A program made the position numbers and the translations under genes. Under the pieces are notes generated by a model. It saw only the letters and a program-made list of their open reading frames with translations, did not search any database and was not told where the DNA came from. A DNA stretch of 64,000 bases. It comes from AP-16 sp046727735 (GTDB lineage: Bacteria; Pseudomonadota; Alphaproteobacteria; Rhizobiales; Xanthobacteraceae). The stretch covers positions 9,541-73,540 of the forward strand of contig JBKPDF010000031.1 of NCBI GenBank assembly GCA_046727735.1, written 5' to 3'. Shown one piece after another: positions 52,060 to 61,391 of this stretch (positions within the stretch are counted from its first letter, which is position 1; each line of letters opens with the position of its first letter).

Positions 52060-53145
52060 ATGAAACGTCGCGACGTACTCAAAGCCGGCGGCGCCGGCCT
52101 GGCGGCCGCGGCGATTGCCAAGCCGGCGATCGCCCAGTCGATGCCCGAGCTCAAGTGGCGCTGCACTTCGAGCTTTCCTAAGTCGCTCGATACGCTCTAC
52201 GGCGCCGCCGAGGTGTTTGCGAAGGCGGTCGCGGAGGCGACCGAAAACAAGTTCCAGATCCAGGTGTTCGCGGCCGGCGAGATCGTTCCCGGCTTGCAGG
52301 CCGCGGATGCGGTGACCAACGGCACCGTCGAGCTGTGCCACACCGCCTCGTACTACTACGTCGGCAAGGATCCGACCTTCGCGCTGCCCTGCGCGGTCCC
52401 GTTCGGCCTCAATGCGCGCATGCAGAACGCGTGGATGTATTTCGGCGGCGGCATCGATCTGACCAACGAGTTCTACAAAAAATACAACATCTACGCGCTC
52501 CCGGCCGGCAACACGGGTTGCCAGATGGGCGGCTGGTTCCGCAAGGAGATCAAGGAGCCTTCCGACTTCAATGGTCTCAAGATGCGGATCGGAGGCTATG
52601 CCGGCCGCGTGCTGCAGAAGCTCGGCTGCGTGCCGCAGCAGCTCGCCGGCGGCGACATCTACCCGGCGCTGGAGAAGGGCACGATCGACGCCGCCGAATG
52701 GGTCGGCCCCTACGACGACGAGAAGCTCGGATTCTACAAGGTCGCGCCGTATTACTATTACCCGGGGTGGTGGGAAGGCGGCACCCAGGCGGCGTTGTTC
52801 TTCAACATCGAAAAATGGAACTCGCTCACCCCGACCTACAAATCGATCGTGCGCACCGCGGCCGACATGTGCAATGTCTGGATGCAGGCGAAATACGACG
52901 CGGTGAATCCCGCCGCGTTGCGCCGGCTGGTCGCGGAGAAGACGCAGCTGCGCCCGTTCCCGCAGCCGGTGATGGATGCCTGCTTCAAGGCCGCCAACGA
53001 AGTCTACGACGAAGTCTCGGCGACGAACCCGATGTTCAAGAAGATCTGGGAGTCGATCCGAGCTTTCCGCAACGAAGAGTACCTGTGGTGGTCGGTCGCG
53101 GAATACAACAACGACAATTACATGATCCGCCACACCCGCAGCTGA
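52060..53145 (+). CDS. TRAP transporter periplasmic binding protein, TakP-like (2-oxoacid type)
   Basis: A 361-residue DctP-family solute receptor with a Tat-like signal (KRRDVLKAGGAGLAAAAIA). Long stretches match the 2-oxoacid-binding protein TakP of Rhodobacter (SFPKSLDTLYGAAEV, AGEIVPGLQAADAV, GTIDAAEWVGPYDDEKLGF, YYYYPGWWEGG, QLRPFPQPVMDACF), so pyruvate or other 2-oxo acids are probable ligands. A strong ribosome-binding site (gggagg) precedes the ATG. It is on the opposite strand from the DctQ and DctM genes that lie just beyond its terminator and presumably form its transporter. Confidence 0.92.
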   Translation: MKRRDVLKAGGAGLAAAAIAKPAIAQSMPELKWRCTSSFPKSLDTLYGAAEVFAKAVAEATENKFQIQVFAAGEIVPGLQAADAVTNGTVELCHTASYYYVGKDPTFALPCAVPFGLNARMQNAWMYFGGGIDLTNEFYKKYNIYALPAGNTGCQMGGWFRKEIKEPSDFNGLKMRIGGYAGRVLQKLGCVPQQLAGGDIYPALEKGTIDAAEWVGPYDDEKLGFYKVAPYYYYPGWWEGGTQAALFFNIEKWNSLTPTYKSIVRTAADMCNVWMQAKYDAVNPAALRRLVAEKTQLRPFPQPVMDACFKAANEVYDEVSATNPMFKKIWESIRAFRNEEYLWWSVAEYNNDNYMIRHTRS

Positions 53146-53174
53146 TCCGGCGTCTGCTGGCGGCGACAACGAAG

Positions 53175-53207
53175 AACCCCGGGGCGCCGCCCCGGGGTTT
53201 TGTTTTT
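53175..53207. terminator. intrinsic terminator of the TakP-like gene
   Basis: A perfect 10-bp stem, AACCCCGGGG with CCCCGGGGTT around a CGCCG loop, is followed by TTGTTTTT. It lies 30 bp after the TakP-like stop on the plus strand. The other orientation has a poorer T-run but may also terminate the leftward TRAP genes. Confidence 0.85.
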
Positions 53208-53229
53208 CGCGGATGCGGAGCTTCGACGC

Positions 53230-53463
53230 TCAGCTCTTGGCGCGCGTTCGGATCGAGAAGATATCGAAGCCGTATTCCGCGATCTGCCACCACAGACATT
53301 CGTCGTTGCGGAACGTGTACGTCGATTCCCACTCCTTCTTGAACAGCGGGTTCTCGGCGGAAATCTCGCGATAGAGCTCGAGCGCGGCGTTGAAGGAGGC
53401 CTCCATCACCGCCGGCGGGAAGGCTCGCAGCTGCGCGCCTTGCGCCACGGGGGCGCGCCCCAA
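53230..53463 (-). pseudogene. C-terminal remnant of a second TRAP binding protein
   Basis: The translated 77 residues match only the last 60 or so residues of the TakP-like protein: QLRAFPPAVMEASFNAALELY, ENPLFKKEWESTYTFRND, LWWQIAEYGFDIFSIR. There is no signal peptide or ligand-binding domain, and the frame begins at a TTG just after the dctM stop. The original operon was evidently dctQ-dctM-dctP with the P gene now reduced to its 3' end. It cannot function as a receptor. Confidence 0.85.
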
Positions 53464-53467
53464 ACCC

Positions 53468-55129
53468 TCACCGGCTCGGCGGCGGGCCGAAGTCGGGCGG
53501 CGGGGGAAGGTCGGGCGTCTGGATCTCGATGCGCACCTTGGACGGGTCGACCTGCGAGCCCAGTCCCTTGTAGTGCATCACCAGCGCCGGGAAGGCGATG
53601 ACGAGGCCGACCATGATGCATTGGATGACGACGAACGGCACCGCGCCCCAATAGATCTGGCCGGTCGTGACCGGCTCGGTGCGCTTGCCCGAGACGCGGT
53701 CGATGAAGCTCTCCCGCGGCGCGACCGAGCGCAGATAGAACAGCGCAAACCCGAACGGCGGGTGCATGAACGAGGTCTGCATGTTGACGCCGAGGATCAC
53801 GCCGAACCAGATCAGGTCGATGCCGAGGTGTTCGGCCGCCGGGCCGAGCAAGGGGATGACGATGAACGCGATCTCGAAGAAGTCCAGGAAGAACGCCAGC
53901 ACGAACACGAACGCGTTGACGAACACCAGGAAGCCGATCTGGCCGCCGGGCAGGCTGACCAGAAAGCTCTCGACCCAGCGATGCCCGTCGACCCCGTAGA
54001 AGGTGAGCGAGAACACCCGCGCGCCGATCAAGATGAACACCACGAAGGCGGAGAGCTTGGCGGTGGATTCCGCGGCTTGGCGGATCAGGTCCCAGGTCAA
54101 ACGGCGTTTGAGCGCCCCGAGCGCCAAAGCGCCGGTCGCCCCCATGGCGCCGCCCTCGGTCGGCGTCGCCACCCCGATGAAGATCGTGCCCAGCACCAGG
54201 AAGATCAGGAACAGCGGCGGCACCATCACGAAGGTGACCTGCTGGGCGAGCCGCGAGAGGAACCGGAAGCCGAGAAAGCGGTCGGAGAGCCAGTTCGCCA
54301 CCGAAACCGCGAATGCGAACATGATGCCGATGAACATCGTCAGCACCACGTAATCGGCGCCGTGCGTGTCCGAATTGCGCATGGCCAAGATGCCGACCGC
54401 GGCGCTCACAGCGGTTAGCACGGCGAGCGAGGTGAGACCTCGCGCGCCGTTGTCCTCGCGGAAGCCCACGGCTTCCTTCGGCAGCCCGGGCACGTAGTTC
54501 GGGTAGAAGATCGTGACGATGAACACGAACACGGCATAGAGGCCGGCGAGCGACAAGCCCGGCAGGAACGCGCCTTCGTACATGTCGCCGACCGAGCGGC
54601 CGAGCTGGTCGGCCATGACGATCAGCACCAGCGACGGCGGGATGATCTGCGCCAGCGTGCCGGACGCCGCGATCACGCCCGAGGCGACACGCCGGTCGTA
54701 GCCGTAGCGCAGCATGATCGGCAGCGAGATGAGCCCCATCGAGATCACCGACGCGGCGACGACGCCGGTCGTCGCCGCGAGCAGCGCGCCGACGAAGATC
54801 ACCGCATAAGCGAGGCCGCCACGCACGGTGCCGAACAACTGCCCGATGGTGTCGAGCAGATCCTCGGCCATCCCGGAGCGCTCGAGAATCAGGCCCATGA
54901 AGGTGAAGAACGGGATCGCGAGCAGCGTGTCGTTGCTCATCACGCCGTAGACACGCTCGGGCAAGGCCTGCAGGAAATCCGGGGTGAATAGATGCAGCCA
55001 GATCCCGGCGAGCCCGAAGATCAAGCCGTTGGCGGCGAGCGAGAATGCCACCGGGTAGCCGAGCAGCAGGAAGAAGACAAGCGCTCCGAACATGATCGGA
55101 GCCATGTTGGCGATGAACAGCGCCGTCAT
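53468..55129 (-). CDS. dctM: TRAP transporter large permease subunit
   Basis: A 553-residue permease of about 13-14 helices (LLGYPVAFSLAANGLIFG, PFFTFMGLILERSGMAEDLLD, ASGTLAQIIPPSLVLIVMADQLG, GVATPTEGGAMGATGAL, FFEIAFIVIPLLGPAAEHLGID). It forms the ion-coupled transport core with DctQ. The length is greater than the usual 430 residues, owing to an insertion in the middle (residues 210-290), a pattern seen in the TakM-type permeases. It follows dctQ by 30 bp; a receptor remnant follows it. Confidence 0.93.
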   Translation of the reverse strand: MTALFIANMAPIMFGALVFFLLLGYPVAFSLAANGLIFGLAGIWLHLFTPDFLQALPERVYGVMSNDTLLAIPFFTFMGLILERSGMAEDLLDTIGQLFGTVRGGLAYAVIFVGALLAATTGVVAASVISMGLISLPIMLRYGYDRRVASGVIAASGTLAQIIPPSLVLIVMADQLGRSVGDMYEGAFLPGLSLAGLYAVFVFIVTIFYPNYVPGLPKEAVGFREDNGARGLTSLAVLTAVSAAVGILAMRNSDTHGADYVVLTMFIGIMFAFAVSVANWLSDRFLGFRFLSRLAQQVTFVMVPPLFLIFLVLGTIFIGVATPTEGGAMGATGALALGALKRRLTWDLIRQAAESTAKLSAFVVFILIGARVFSLTFYGVDGHRWVESFLVSLPGGQIGFLVFVNAFVFVLAFFLDFFEIAFIVIPLLGPAAEHLGIDLIWFGVILGVNMQTSFMHPPFGFALFYLRSVAPRESFIDRVSGKRTEPVTTGQIYWGAVPFVVIQCIMVGLVIAFPALVMHYKGLGSQVDPSKVRIEIQTPDLPPPPDFGPPPSR

Positions 55130-55159
55130 GGACTTATCCTCCGACCCGTTCGCGGCGCA

Positions 55160-55780
55160 TCACCGCGCCCCGCTCTCGGCCTGGATGTCTTCGATCAAGC
55201 GCTTGGTCTCCTCGACGACGACCTCATGGGCGGTGTGCTCGGTCGTATCGGCGATCACCCCGCGCATGATGGCGATGCGCTTGAGGAGTTCCGAAATGCC
55301 CTGGAGGAAGAGGAGCAGGAAGCCGAGAAAGACCAGGAACTTTGCTGGCCATTGCGGCAGGCCGCCGGCATTCATCGATTGCTCGTTGATCTCGTAGGAG
55401 CGGATGAAGAACGGCAGGCCGGTGACGACCATCAGCAGACAAAGCGGCAGCAGGAACAGCGCATGGCCGACGACGTCGATGACGTTGCGGACCTGCTTCG
55501 GCAGCATGTTGTTGATGATGTCGATGCGAATGTGCTCGTTGGCGAGCAGCGTCCAGGGCGAGCACAGCAGGAACACCATGCTGAACAGCACCCATTGCAG
55601 CTCGAGCCAGGCATTCGAGGAGGTGTCGAACACCTTGCGAACCGTGGCATTGGTGGCCGAGATCAGCACCATCGCCAGGATGAGCCAGCTCACCCATTTG
55701 CCGATGTGAAGATTCAAGGCGTCGATGCTGCGGCTCACCGGCAGGAGAGCCCGGAGCATGCGGTCGAATGTGCTGTGCAC
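55160..55780 (-). CDS. dctQ: TRAP transporter small permease subunit
   Basis: A 206-residue four-helix membrane protein (KWVSWLILAMVLISATNATVR, WLELQWVLFSMVFLLCSPWTLL, EHIRIDIINNMLPKQVRNVIDVVGH) matching DctQ of the 2-oxoacid type TRAP systems, with an extended C-terminus of about 40 residues. It begins at GTG with a ribosome-binding site (ggagggg). First gene of the leftward TRAP operon. Confidence 0.92.
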   Translation of the reverse strand: MHSTFDRMLRALLPVSRSIDALNLHIGKWVSWLILAMVLISATNATVRKVFDTSSNAWLELQWVLFSMVFLLCSPWTLLANEHIRIDIINNMLPKQVRNVIDVVGHALFLLPLCLLMVVTGLPFFIRSYEINEQSMNAGGLPQWPAKFLVFLGFLLLFLQGISELLKRIAIMRGVIADTTEHTAHEVVVEETKRLIEDIQAESGAR

Positions 55781-56079
55781 GCGCTACCCCTCCGCGGCCG
55801 CAAAATTCGACCGTGCCCTGCCCCCGAGCCGCGGTCCGTTCCCTGCGGCTCCGGAGCGGAAGCTAATCCGAACCGCGCATTGCTCGTCAATCGAAAGTTT
55901 GCGCGCGCCGCGCGGTCATTGCCAGGTTTTCGCGATTGTGCACCGCAGCTGTCTCGGCAATGGCGCGCCAGGCCAACCTTCCGCCCGCATTTTTCCGTGC
56001 GCTGCGCCGCATTTCGCTCTGCCGGGAATCTCTCCGAGTCGCTAGATTGCGCCGCGATAACAGCAGCAGGGGCCGGCGC

Positions 56080-57417
56080 ATGACCGATCCGATTGCATCC
56101 ACCGTCTATTTCGGCCTGAGCCCATTGTGGGTCTCGACCGCGCTGTTGATCCTCACCTATGCGGTGATCATTTCCGAGCAGATCAACCGCTCGGTGGTGA
56201 CCCTGGTCGGCGCCTCGGTCCTGGTCGTGCTCGGGGTCATCAACCAGGAGGAGGCGATCCGCGGCATCGATTTCAACACCATCGGGCTGCTTGCCGGCAT
56301 GATGATCCTGGTGTCGATCTCGCGCCGCTCCGGCATGTTCCAATACGTCGCGATCTGGTCCGCCAAAACCGCGCGAGCGCATCCGGCTGGCATCCTTGTT
56401 CTGCTGCAGGTCACGACGGCAGTGGTTTCCGCGTTTCTCGACAACGTCACGACGGTGCTGCTGATCGTCCCGGTGACGCTCGCCATCACCAAGGAGCTCG
56501 AGGTCCCGCCCTATCCGTTCCTGGTCGGCGAAATCATTGCCTCCAACATCGGCGGCACCGCGACACTGATCGGCGATCCGCCCAACATCATGATCGGCTC
56601 CCAGGTCGGGCTCGCCTTCGATGATTTCGTCATTCATCTGACCCCGGTGATCATCGTGGTTCTGATCGCGCAGACCGCCATGACCCACTTGCTATGGGGC
56701 CGCGACATGAAGGCGACGCCCGCGGCCGAGGCACGCGTGCTGGCGATGATTCCCGCCGAAGCCATCACCGATTGGCTGCTGCTCAAACAGTCGCTTGCGA
56801 TTCTCGCCGTCGTGCTGGTCGCCTTCGTGTTCGCTCGGCCGCTGCAGCTCGAGCCTGCCACGATCGCGATGTTCGGCGCCGCGGTGCTGATGCTGCTCGA
56901 CAATTGGGCGCACCACACCGAGAAGGCATCGCACAACATCCATCAGACCTTCGGCGACGTGGAATGGATCACGATCTTCTTCTTCATCGGCCTGTTCATC
57001 ATCGTGCACGCGGTCGACGTCAGCGGGCTGTTGGCGCTGCTCGCCCGGAAACTCGTGGCCGCGACCGGCGGGGATCTCGCCACCACCGGCTACGTGATTC
57101 TGTGGGGCTCGGCGTTCCTCTCCGCCATCATCGACAATATCCCGTTCGTCGCCACCATGATCCCGCTGATCAAGAACATGGCGGCGAGCTACGGCGGGGG
57201 CGACAAGATCGAGCCGTTGTGGTGGGCGCTCTCGCTCGGCGCCTGCCTCGGCGGCAACGGCACGCTGATCGGCGCCTCCGCGAACCTCACCGTCGCCGGC
57301 ATTGCCGAGCGCAATGGCATTCCGTTCCGGTTCCTGACCTATACGATGTATGCGTTTCCGATGATGCTGGTCAGCATCGTCATCAGCCACGTCTATCTGT
57401 GGTGGCGGTATTTCTGA
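56080..57417 (+). CDS. ArsB/NhaD (ion transporter superfamily) permease
   Basis: A 445-residue membrane protein of the SLC13/ArsB/NhaD superfamily with about 12 helices. Two inverted repeats carry the superfamily re-entrant motifs: SAFLDNVTTVLLIVPVTLAI with GGTATLIGDPPNIMIG, and SAIIDNIPFVATMIPLIKNM with GGNGTLIGASANLTVAG. This is close to the ArsB-NhaD and human P-protein group; substrate may be Na+/H+, arsenite or an organic anion. It is divergent from the TRAP operon; 299 bp separate the starts. Confidence 0.9.
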   Translation: MTDPIASTVYFGLSPLWVSTALLILTYAVIISEQINRSVVTLVGASVLVVLGVINQEEAIRGIDFNTIGLLAGMMILVSISRRSGMFQYVAIWSAKTARAHPAGILVLLQVTTAVVSAFLDNVTTVLLIVPVTLAITKELEVPPYPFLVGEIIASNIGGTATLIGDPPNIMIGSQVGLAFDDFVIHLTPVIIVVLIAQTAMTHLLWGRDMKATPAAEARVLAMIPAEAITDWLLLKQSLAILAVVLVAFVFARPLQLEPATIAMFGAAVLMLLDNWAHHTEKASHNIHQTFGDVEWITIFFFIGLFIIVHAVDVSGLLALLARKLVAATGGDLATTGYVILWGSAFLSAIIDNIPFVATMIPLIKNMAASYGGGDKIEPLWWALSLGACLGGNGTLIGASANLTVAGIAERNGIPFRFLTYTMYAFPMMLVSIVISHVYLWWRYF

Positions 57418-57539
57418 GATTTTGAGAGCGGCAATGCCGAATCTCGCGCTGGGCGCACAATGCGGCGCCGCTCGACAGCCGTTGCGCCGATGCTCATGAT
57501 GCGGCGATCGCGCCCGCGCGCGTCGAGACCGGTGATCGC

Positions 57540-58535
57540 ATGCGGCGGCGGGAATTTCTCGCGTATCTCGGCGGCATCGCCGTGGCCGGTCGGCCGAGCC
57601 TTGCCGGTGCCCAGCATGCGCCCAAACTGCACCGGGTCGCCGTCCTGTTGGGCGGGGCCGAAACCGATCCCGAGGCGCAGGGCCGAGTCGGTGCGTTCCG
57701 GGAGGAATTGCAGCGGCTCGGCTGGATCGACGGCCGCAACGTTCATATCGTTCAGCGCTGGACGGGCGGGGACGCCGAACGCCTGCGCGCCTATGTGGCC
57801 GAGCTGACCGCATCGGCCCCCGACGTGATCGTGGCCAACCCGACGCCCAACGTCGCGGCCCTGCAACAAGCGACCCGTACCATTCCGATCGTGTTTGCAC
57901 TGGTTTCCGACCCGATCTCCAGCGGTTTCGTCGCTAGCTGGATGCGTCCTGGCGGCAACATCACCGGATTCACCAGCTTCGAGTCGTCGATGGCCGGCAA
58001 GTGGCTGCAGGCGTTGCAACAGGTGGCGCCGGCTCTCAAACAGGTCGCACTGGTATTCAATCCGGACACGGCCGCGAGCGGCGGCGCGATCTTCGTGCGC
58101 GCGGTCGAGCAGGCGGCACCTGCGTTCGCGCTCACAGCGAAGGCCGCGCCGGTGCGCACCGCCGGCGAGATCGCCACCCTCGCACCCGCGGCCGGCGACG
58201 GCACGGCGGGGCTGCTGATCCTGCCGGACCTGTTCACGACGAACCATCGCGACGAGATCATCGCGCTTGCCGCTGAGCGTCGGTTGCCGGCGCTCTATCC
58301 GTTCCGGTTCTTCGCCGCGAGCGGCGGCCTGATGTCCTACGGGATCGACACCCATGACGTATTTCGGCGCGCCGCGTCCTACGTCGACCGCATCCTGAAA
58401 GGCGCGAAAGCGGGCGAGCTGCCCGTCGAAGGTCCGGTGAAATTCGAGCTCGCCATCAATCTGAAGACCGCCCGCGCGTTGGGCCTAGCCGTTCCGCCGT
58501 CGCTGCTGGCCCTCGCCGACGAGGTGATCGAATGA
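57540..58535 (+). CDS. ABC transporter substrate-binding protein (ABC_sub_bind family), orphan
   Basis: A 331-residue periplasmic receptor of the family typified by TrpX. It has a Tat-like signal (RRREFLAYLGGIAVAG) and conserved LGWIDGRNVHIVQRWTGG, PDVIVANPTPNVAALQQAT, TIPIVFALVSDPISSGFV and GLMSYGIDTHDVFRRAASYVDRILKGAK. No permease or ATPase lies nearby, which is common for this large paralogous family in Bradyrhizobiaceae. Ligand unknown. Confidence 0.92.
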   Translation: MRRREFLAYLGGIAVAGRPSLAGAQHAPKLHRVAVLLGGAETDPEAQGRVGAFREELQRLGWIDGRNVHIVQRWTGGDAERLRAYVAELTASAPDVIVANPTPNVAALQQATRTIPIVFALVSDPISSGFVASWMRPGGNITGFTSFESSMAGKWLQALQQVAPALKQVALVFNPDTAASGGAIFVRAVEQAAPAFALTAKAAPVRTAGEIATLAPAAGDGTAGLLILPDLFTTNHRDEIIALAAERRLPALYPFRFFAASGGLMSYGIDTHDVFRRAASYVDRILKGAKAGELPVEGPVKFELAINLKTARALGLAVPPSLLALADEVIE

Positions 58536-58675
58536 GGCGGCGGGAATCATCGCGCTGTTCGGTGGCGCGGGCACATGGCCTTGCATGCATGCGTTTGCGA
58601 AACTCTGCAGGGAGCTCGATGAATCCTGCCGCGCTCTGCATTAGATGGTACCGGTGAGCGGGTATATCTCGATCC

Positions 58676-59170
58676 ATGGACATGCTCGTAAAGCTTTACG
58701 CCTTGCCCGATAGCCGCGACCTGTTCGACGGCTTGCGCCGGCAGCGCGTCGAAATTCGGCGTGCGCTTTCAGCCGAGAAGCACAAGATCGTCGCGTGGGT
58801 GCGAGAGAATTTTTCCGAAGCATGGGCGAGCGAGACAGAGGTCGCGTTCGGCCGTCAGCCAGTGTCCTGCTTCGTTGCGATAAAGACGGGGCACATCGCG
58901 GGTTTCGCCTGCCACGATGTGACGTGCCGCAATTTCTTCGGCCCGACCGGGGTCGCGCCCGCAGCGAGAAACAACGGCATCGGGACGGCGCTGCTGTTCG
59001 CTTGCCTCGCAGCCATGCGAAATCAGGGGTTCGGCTACGCGATCATCGGCGGCGTGGGCCCCGCGGCCTATTATGCCAAGACCGTTGGCGCGATCGCGAT
59101 CGAGGGCTCGGAGCCGGGCATGTATGCTGGCCTGCTCGATAGTCCCCGGTTCGGATTTCCAAACAAGTGA
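58676..59170 (+). CDS. GNAT family N-acetyltransferase
   Basis: A 164-residue acyltransferase. The acetyl-CoA-binding motif is GVAPAARNNGIGTALLFACLAAM (Q/RxxGxG/A variant), followed by YAIIGGVGPAAYYAKTVGAIAI. The N-terminal part (VKLYALPDSRDLF, WVRENFSEAWASETEVAF) binds the acceptor. Similar enzymes occur beside sugar-phosphate or amino-sugar genes; the acceptor here is not known. Start ATG at 58676 or two codons later at 58682; no strong ribosome-binding site. Confidence 0.85.
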   Translation: MDMLVKLYALPDSRDLFDGLRRQRVEIRRALSAEKHKIVAWVRENFSEAWASETEVAFGRQPVSCFVAIKTGHIAGFACHDVTCRNFFGPTGVAPAARNNGIGTALLFACLAAMRNQGFGYAIIGGVGPAAYYAKTVGAIAIEGSEPGMYAGLLDSPRFGFPNK

Positions 59171-59385
59171 CTGGACCGAAGCTGCTCGCCCCCATCTGCG
59201 CTTCGATTCCGATGTAGCGTGCGCGTCCGCGCCGCCGCACCCGCCGCGCCGAAGATTAACCATGCCGCAGGCGACGGCCAGCGCGCAACTTGCGCGTCGC
59301 GCGGGAACAGAGCACGATCCTTGGCGTTTACTGCAATTGCCGGCCGGCTGCTTGCGCCCGGCCGTCTGCGTGAGGGAGACATGCC

Positions 59386-59715
59386 ATGCGAAAGCTGATT
59401 GTGACGGCCGCCGCTTCGGCGGCGATGACGGCGTTGTCTTTTCTGCCAGTCGGCAGCGCCCAGGCGATGGCGCCCGGGAGCGCGTCGGGAGTTCGCGCCG
59501 CATTGGCGCAAACCGATCTGACCCAATCGGTCGCCCGCTGCTATCGTGACAATTGGGGTCGGCTGATCTGCCGCCGCGGCGGGTACTACAGCGGCTATTA
59601 CGGCTCTCCGTATTACGGCTATCCGTACTACGGCGGCTATTACGGGCCGGGCGTCGGCGTTTGGGGCCCGGGATTCGGCGTCGGCATCGGCGTGGGGCCG
59701 CGTTGGGGCTGGTGA
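59386..59715 (+). CDS. small exported tyrosine/glycine-rich protein
   Basis: A 109-residue protein with a signal peptide (LIVTAAASAAMTALSFLPVGSAQA), a short region with two cysteines (VARCYRDNWGRLICRRGG) and a C-terminal low-complexity tail of YYGSPYYGYPYYGG and GVGVWGPGFGVGIGVGP. Such proteins are numerous in Rhizobiales, are probably surface-associated and have no known role. The ATG follows ggagacatgcc. Confidence 0.8.
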   Translation: MRKLIVTAAASAAMTALSFLPVGSAQAMAPGSASGVRAALAQTDLTQSVARCYRDNWGRLICRRGGYYSGYYGSPYYGYPYYGGYYGPGVGVWGPGFGVGIGVGPRWGW

Positions 59716-59736
59716 TCGTCGCAATCTAGATCTTGC

Positions 59737-59762
59737 CGCCCGGGGCGCGTCTGCCCCGGGCG
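59737..59762. terminator. likely bidirectional hairpin between convergent genes
   Basis: CGCCCGGGGC pairs exactly with GCCCCGGGCG around a 6-base loop, between the stop of the tyrosine/glycine-rich protein and that of the cupin gene. A second 7-bp stem (CCCGCCG/CGGCGGG) follows up to 59786. Neither has a clear T-run. Confidence 0.5.
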
Positions 59763-59775
59763 CGCCCGCCGGCCG

Positions 59776-60156
59776 TCACGGCGGGTCGTAATAGTGGATT
59801 TCGTAGAGCAGGCAGCCGCGCTCCGACCGGAACGGTCCGTGGTACGCGCCGGGCGGCCGGCACGCGTAGGTGAATGCCTCGAATTTGGTCCCGCCCCTGC
59901 CGTCGGCATCGTTCCCGACGGTGAGGTCGCCCGAGACCAGAAAAACTTCTTCCCAATAGTCGTGGACGAACGGCTGGGTGGTGAAAACGCCCGGCCCGAA
60001 CCGCAACAGGCGCGTGCGGCAGCCGCGCTTGTTCGCTTCATCGAGGGAGCCCGAAAGGATCTTTTGCTGGATACCCGACGGATAGCCGGCCGGAACCTCC
60101 CACCCGTGCTCGAGGTCGAGAGCATAGAACTCGTCGTGTGCCTTGTTCACCGCCAT
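59776..60156 (-). CDS. cupin domain protein (metal-dependent, substrate unknown)
   Basis: A 126-residue single-domain cupin (RLLRFGPGVFTTQPFVHDYWEEVFLVSGDL, in which histidine and glutamates form the metal site; TYACRPPGAYHGPFRSERGCLLYEIHYYDP). It is close to ChrR-like and quercetinase-like small cupins. The ATG at 60156 has a strong ribosome-binding site (ggggagg); a longer frame to 60213 is not supported. Confidence 0.85.
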   Translation of the reverse strand: MAVNKAHDEFYALDLEHGWEVPAGYPSGIQQKILSGSLDEANKRGCRTRLLRFGPGVFTTQPFVHDYWEEVFLVSGDLTVGNDADGRGGTKFEAFTYACRPPGAYHGPFRSERGCLLYEIHYYDPP

Positions 60157-60478
60157 CGCGACCTCCCCAAACGGGTCCTTCGTTGGGTGTAAGCTTCCGT
60201 GCGTATGCCACAACCCTAGTTGCTACCGTCGGCTCGACAACAGGCATTTTCGTTCGACGACCAACACTGTCGTCGCGACGCCGCCGCTTCCGAGACCGTG
60301 CAGAACATTCGGCCATTCGGGTCCGCGGCCGTGGAAGGCGCATTGCAATGGACGCCAGGGCCGCTACGCTGGCCACCTCGCAGCGGCGGTTTATTGCAGC
60401 GAGTCCCGCCGCGGCCGTGCCGCTTGTGTTTGCCCCTCCACGAACAAGCCGGTGAGCGAAACCCACCCGGAGTAGTCC

Positions 60479-61273
60479 ATGTCGGTCGTCGCAGAATCGG
60501 TTTCGATTTGCATCACGGAACGCGCCGGCCGCGGCCGGATCGGAAGCCTCACGATCGAACGCGCCGCAAAGCTCAACGCGCTCGATCCGGCGACGATCCG
60601 CGCGCTCAGGGCGGCGGCGACGCGCCTTGCCGAAGATGCAAATTTGCGCGCGGCGGTGATCACTGGCGCCGGCGATCGCGCATTCGTCGGCGGTGCCGAT
60701 GTCGACACGATGACGCAGCTCGACGCCTCGAGAGCCGAAGCCTTCATCACCGAGCTGCACCGCGCCATCGCGGCGATCCGCGCCATTCCGGTGCCGGTCA
60801 TCGCCCGCATCAGCGGCTATTGCCTCGGAGCGGGCCTGGAGCTCGCGGCGGCATGCGATCTGCGGGTCGCATCCGCGAACGCGATATTCGGCATGCCGGA
60901 AGTGAAGGTGGGCATGCCCTCCGTGATCGAGGCGGCGCTCTTGCCTCGGCTTGTCGGCTGGGGCCAAGCGAGCCGCCTGCTTTTGCTCGGAGAGAACGTC
61001 GGTGCCGCCGAAGCGCTCGCCATCGGGCTCGTCGAAAAGACCGTTGCGCCGCCGGAGCTCGATGCGGCGGTCGAGGGCTGGATCGACGCCATCCTGTCAG
61101 CGGGTGCCGATGCGGTTCGCCGGCAGAAGGCGCTGATGCGGGAATGGGAGCGGCTTCCGCTCGACGCGGCCATCAAGGCCGGCATCGCGAGCTTTCGCGC
61201 GAGCTTTTCCGGAGACGAGCCCCATCGCATGCTGACGAGCTTTCTCGAGCGGCGCCGGGCATCCCGAACCTGA
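60479..61273 (+). CDS. enoyl-CoA hydratase
   Basis: A 264-residue crotonase-family enzyme with both catalytic glutamates: GYCLGAGLELAAACDLRVAS and FGMPEVKVGMPS. The oxyanion-hole region is GAGDRAFVGGADVDTM. It hydrates trans-2-enoyl-CoA in fatty-acid or aromatic-acid degradation. It stands alone, transcribed away from the cupin gene. Confidence 0.94.
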   Translation: MSVVAESVSICITERAGRGRIGSLTIERAAKLNALDPATIRALRAAATRLAEDANLRAAVITGAGDRAFVGGADVDTMTQLDASRAEAFITELHRAIAAIRAIPVPVIARISGYCLGAGLELAAACDLRVASANAIFGMPEVKVGMPSVIEAALLPRLVGWGQASRLLLLGENVGAAEALAIGLVEKTVAPPELDAAVEGWIDAILSAGADAVRRQKALMREWERLPLDAAIKAGIASFRASFSGDEPHRMLTSFLERRRASRT

Positions 61274-61391
61274 AATAACGCGGCGCCGCCCCCGCTCGGA
61301 ACGGACGGCTGTTACAGGCAAGCGGGGTGTCCGAGCCGTGTGATAATATCGCCGCGCCAGAGCGGCGCGTGATCGGGAAAGGGCCAGGGCC

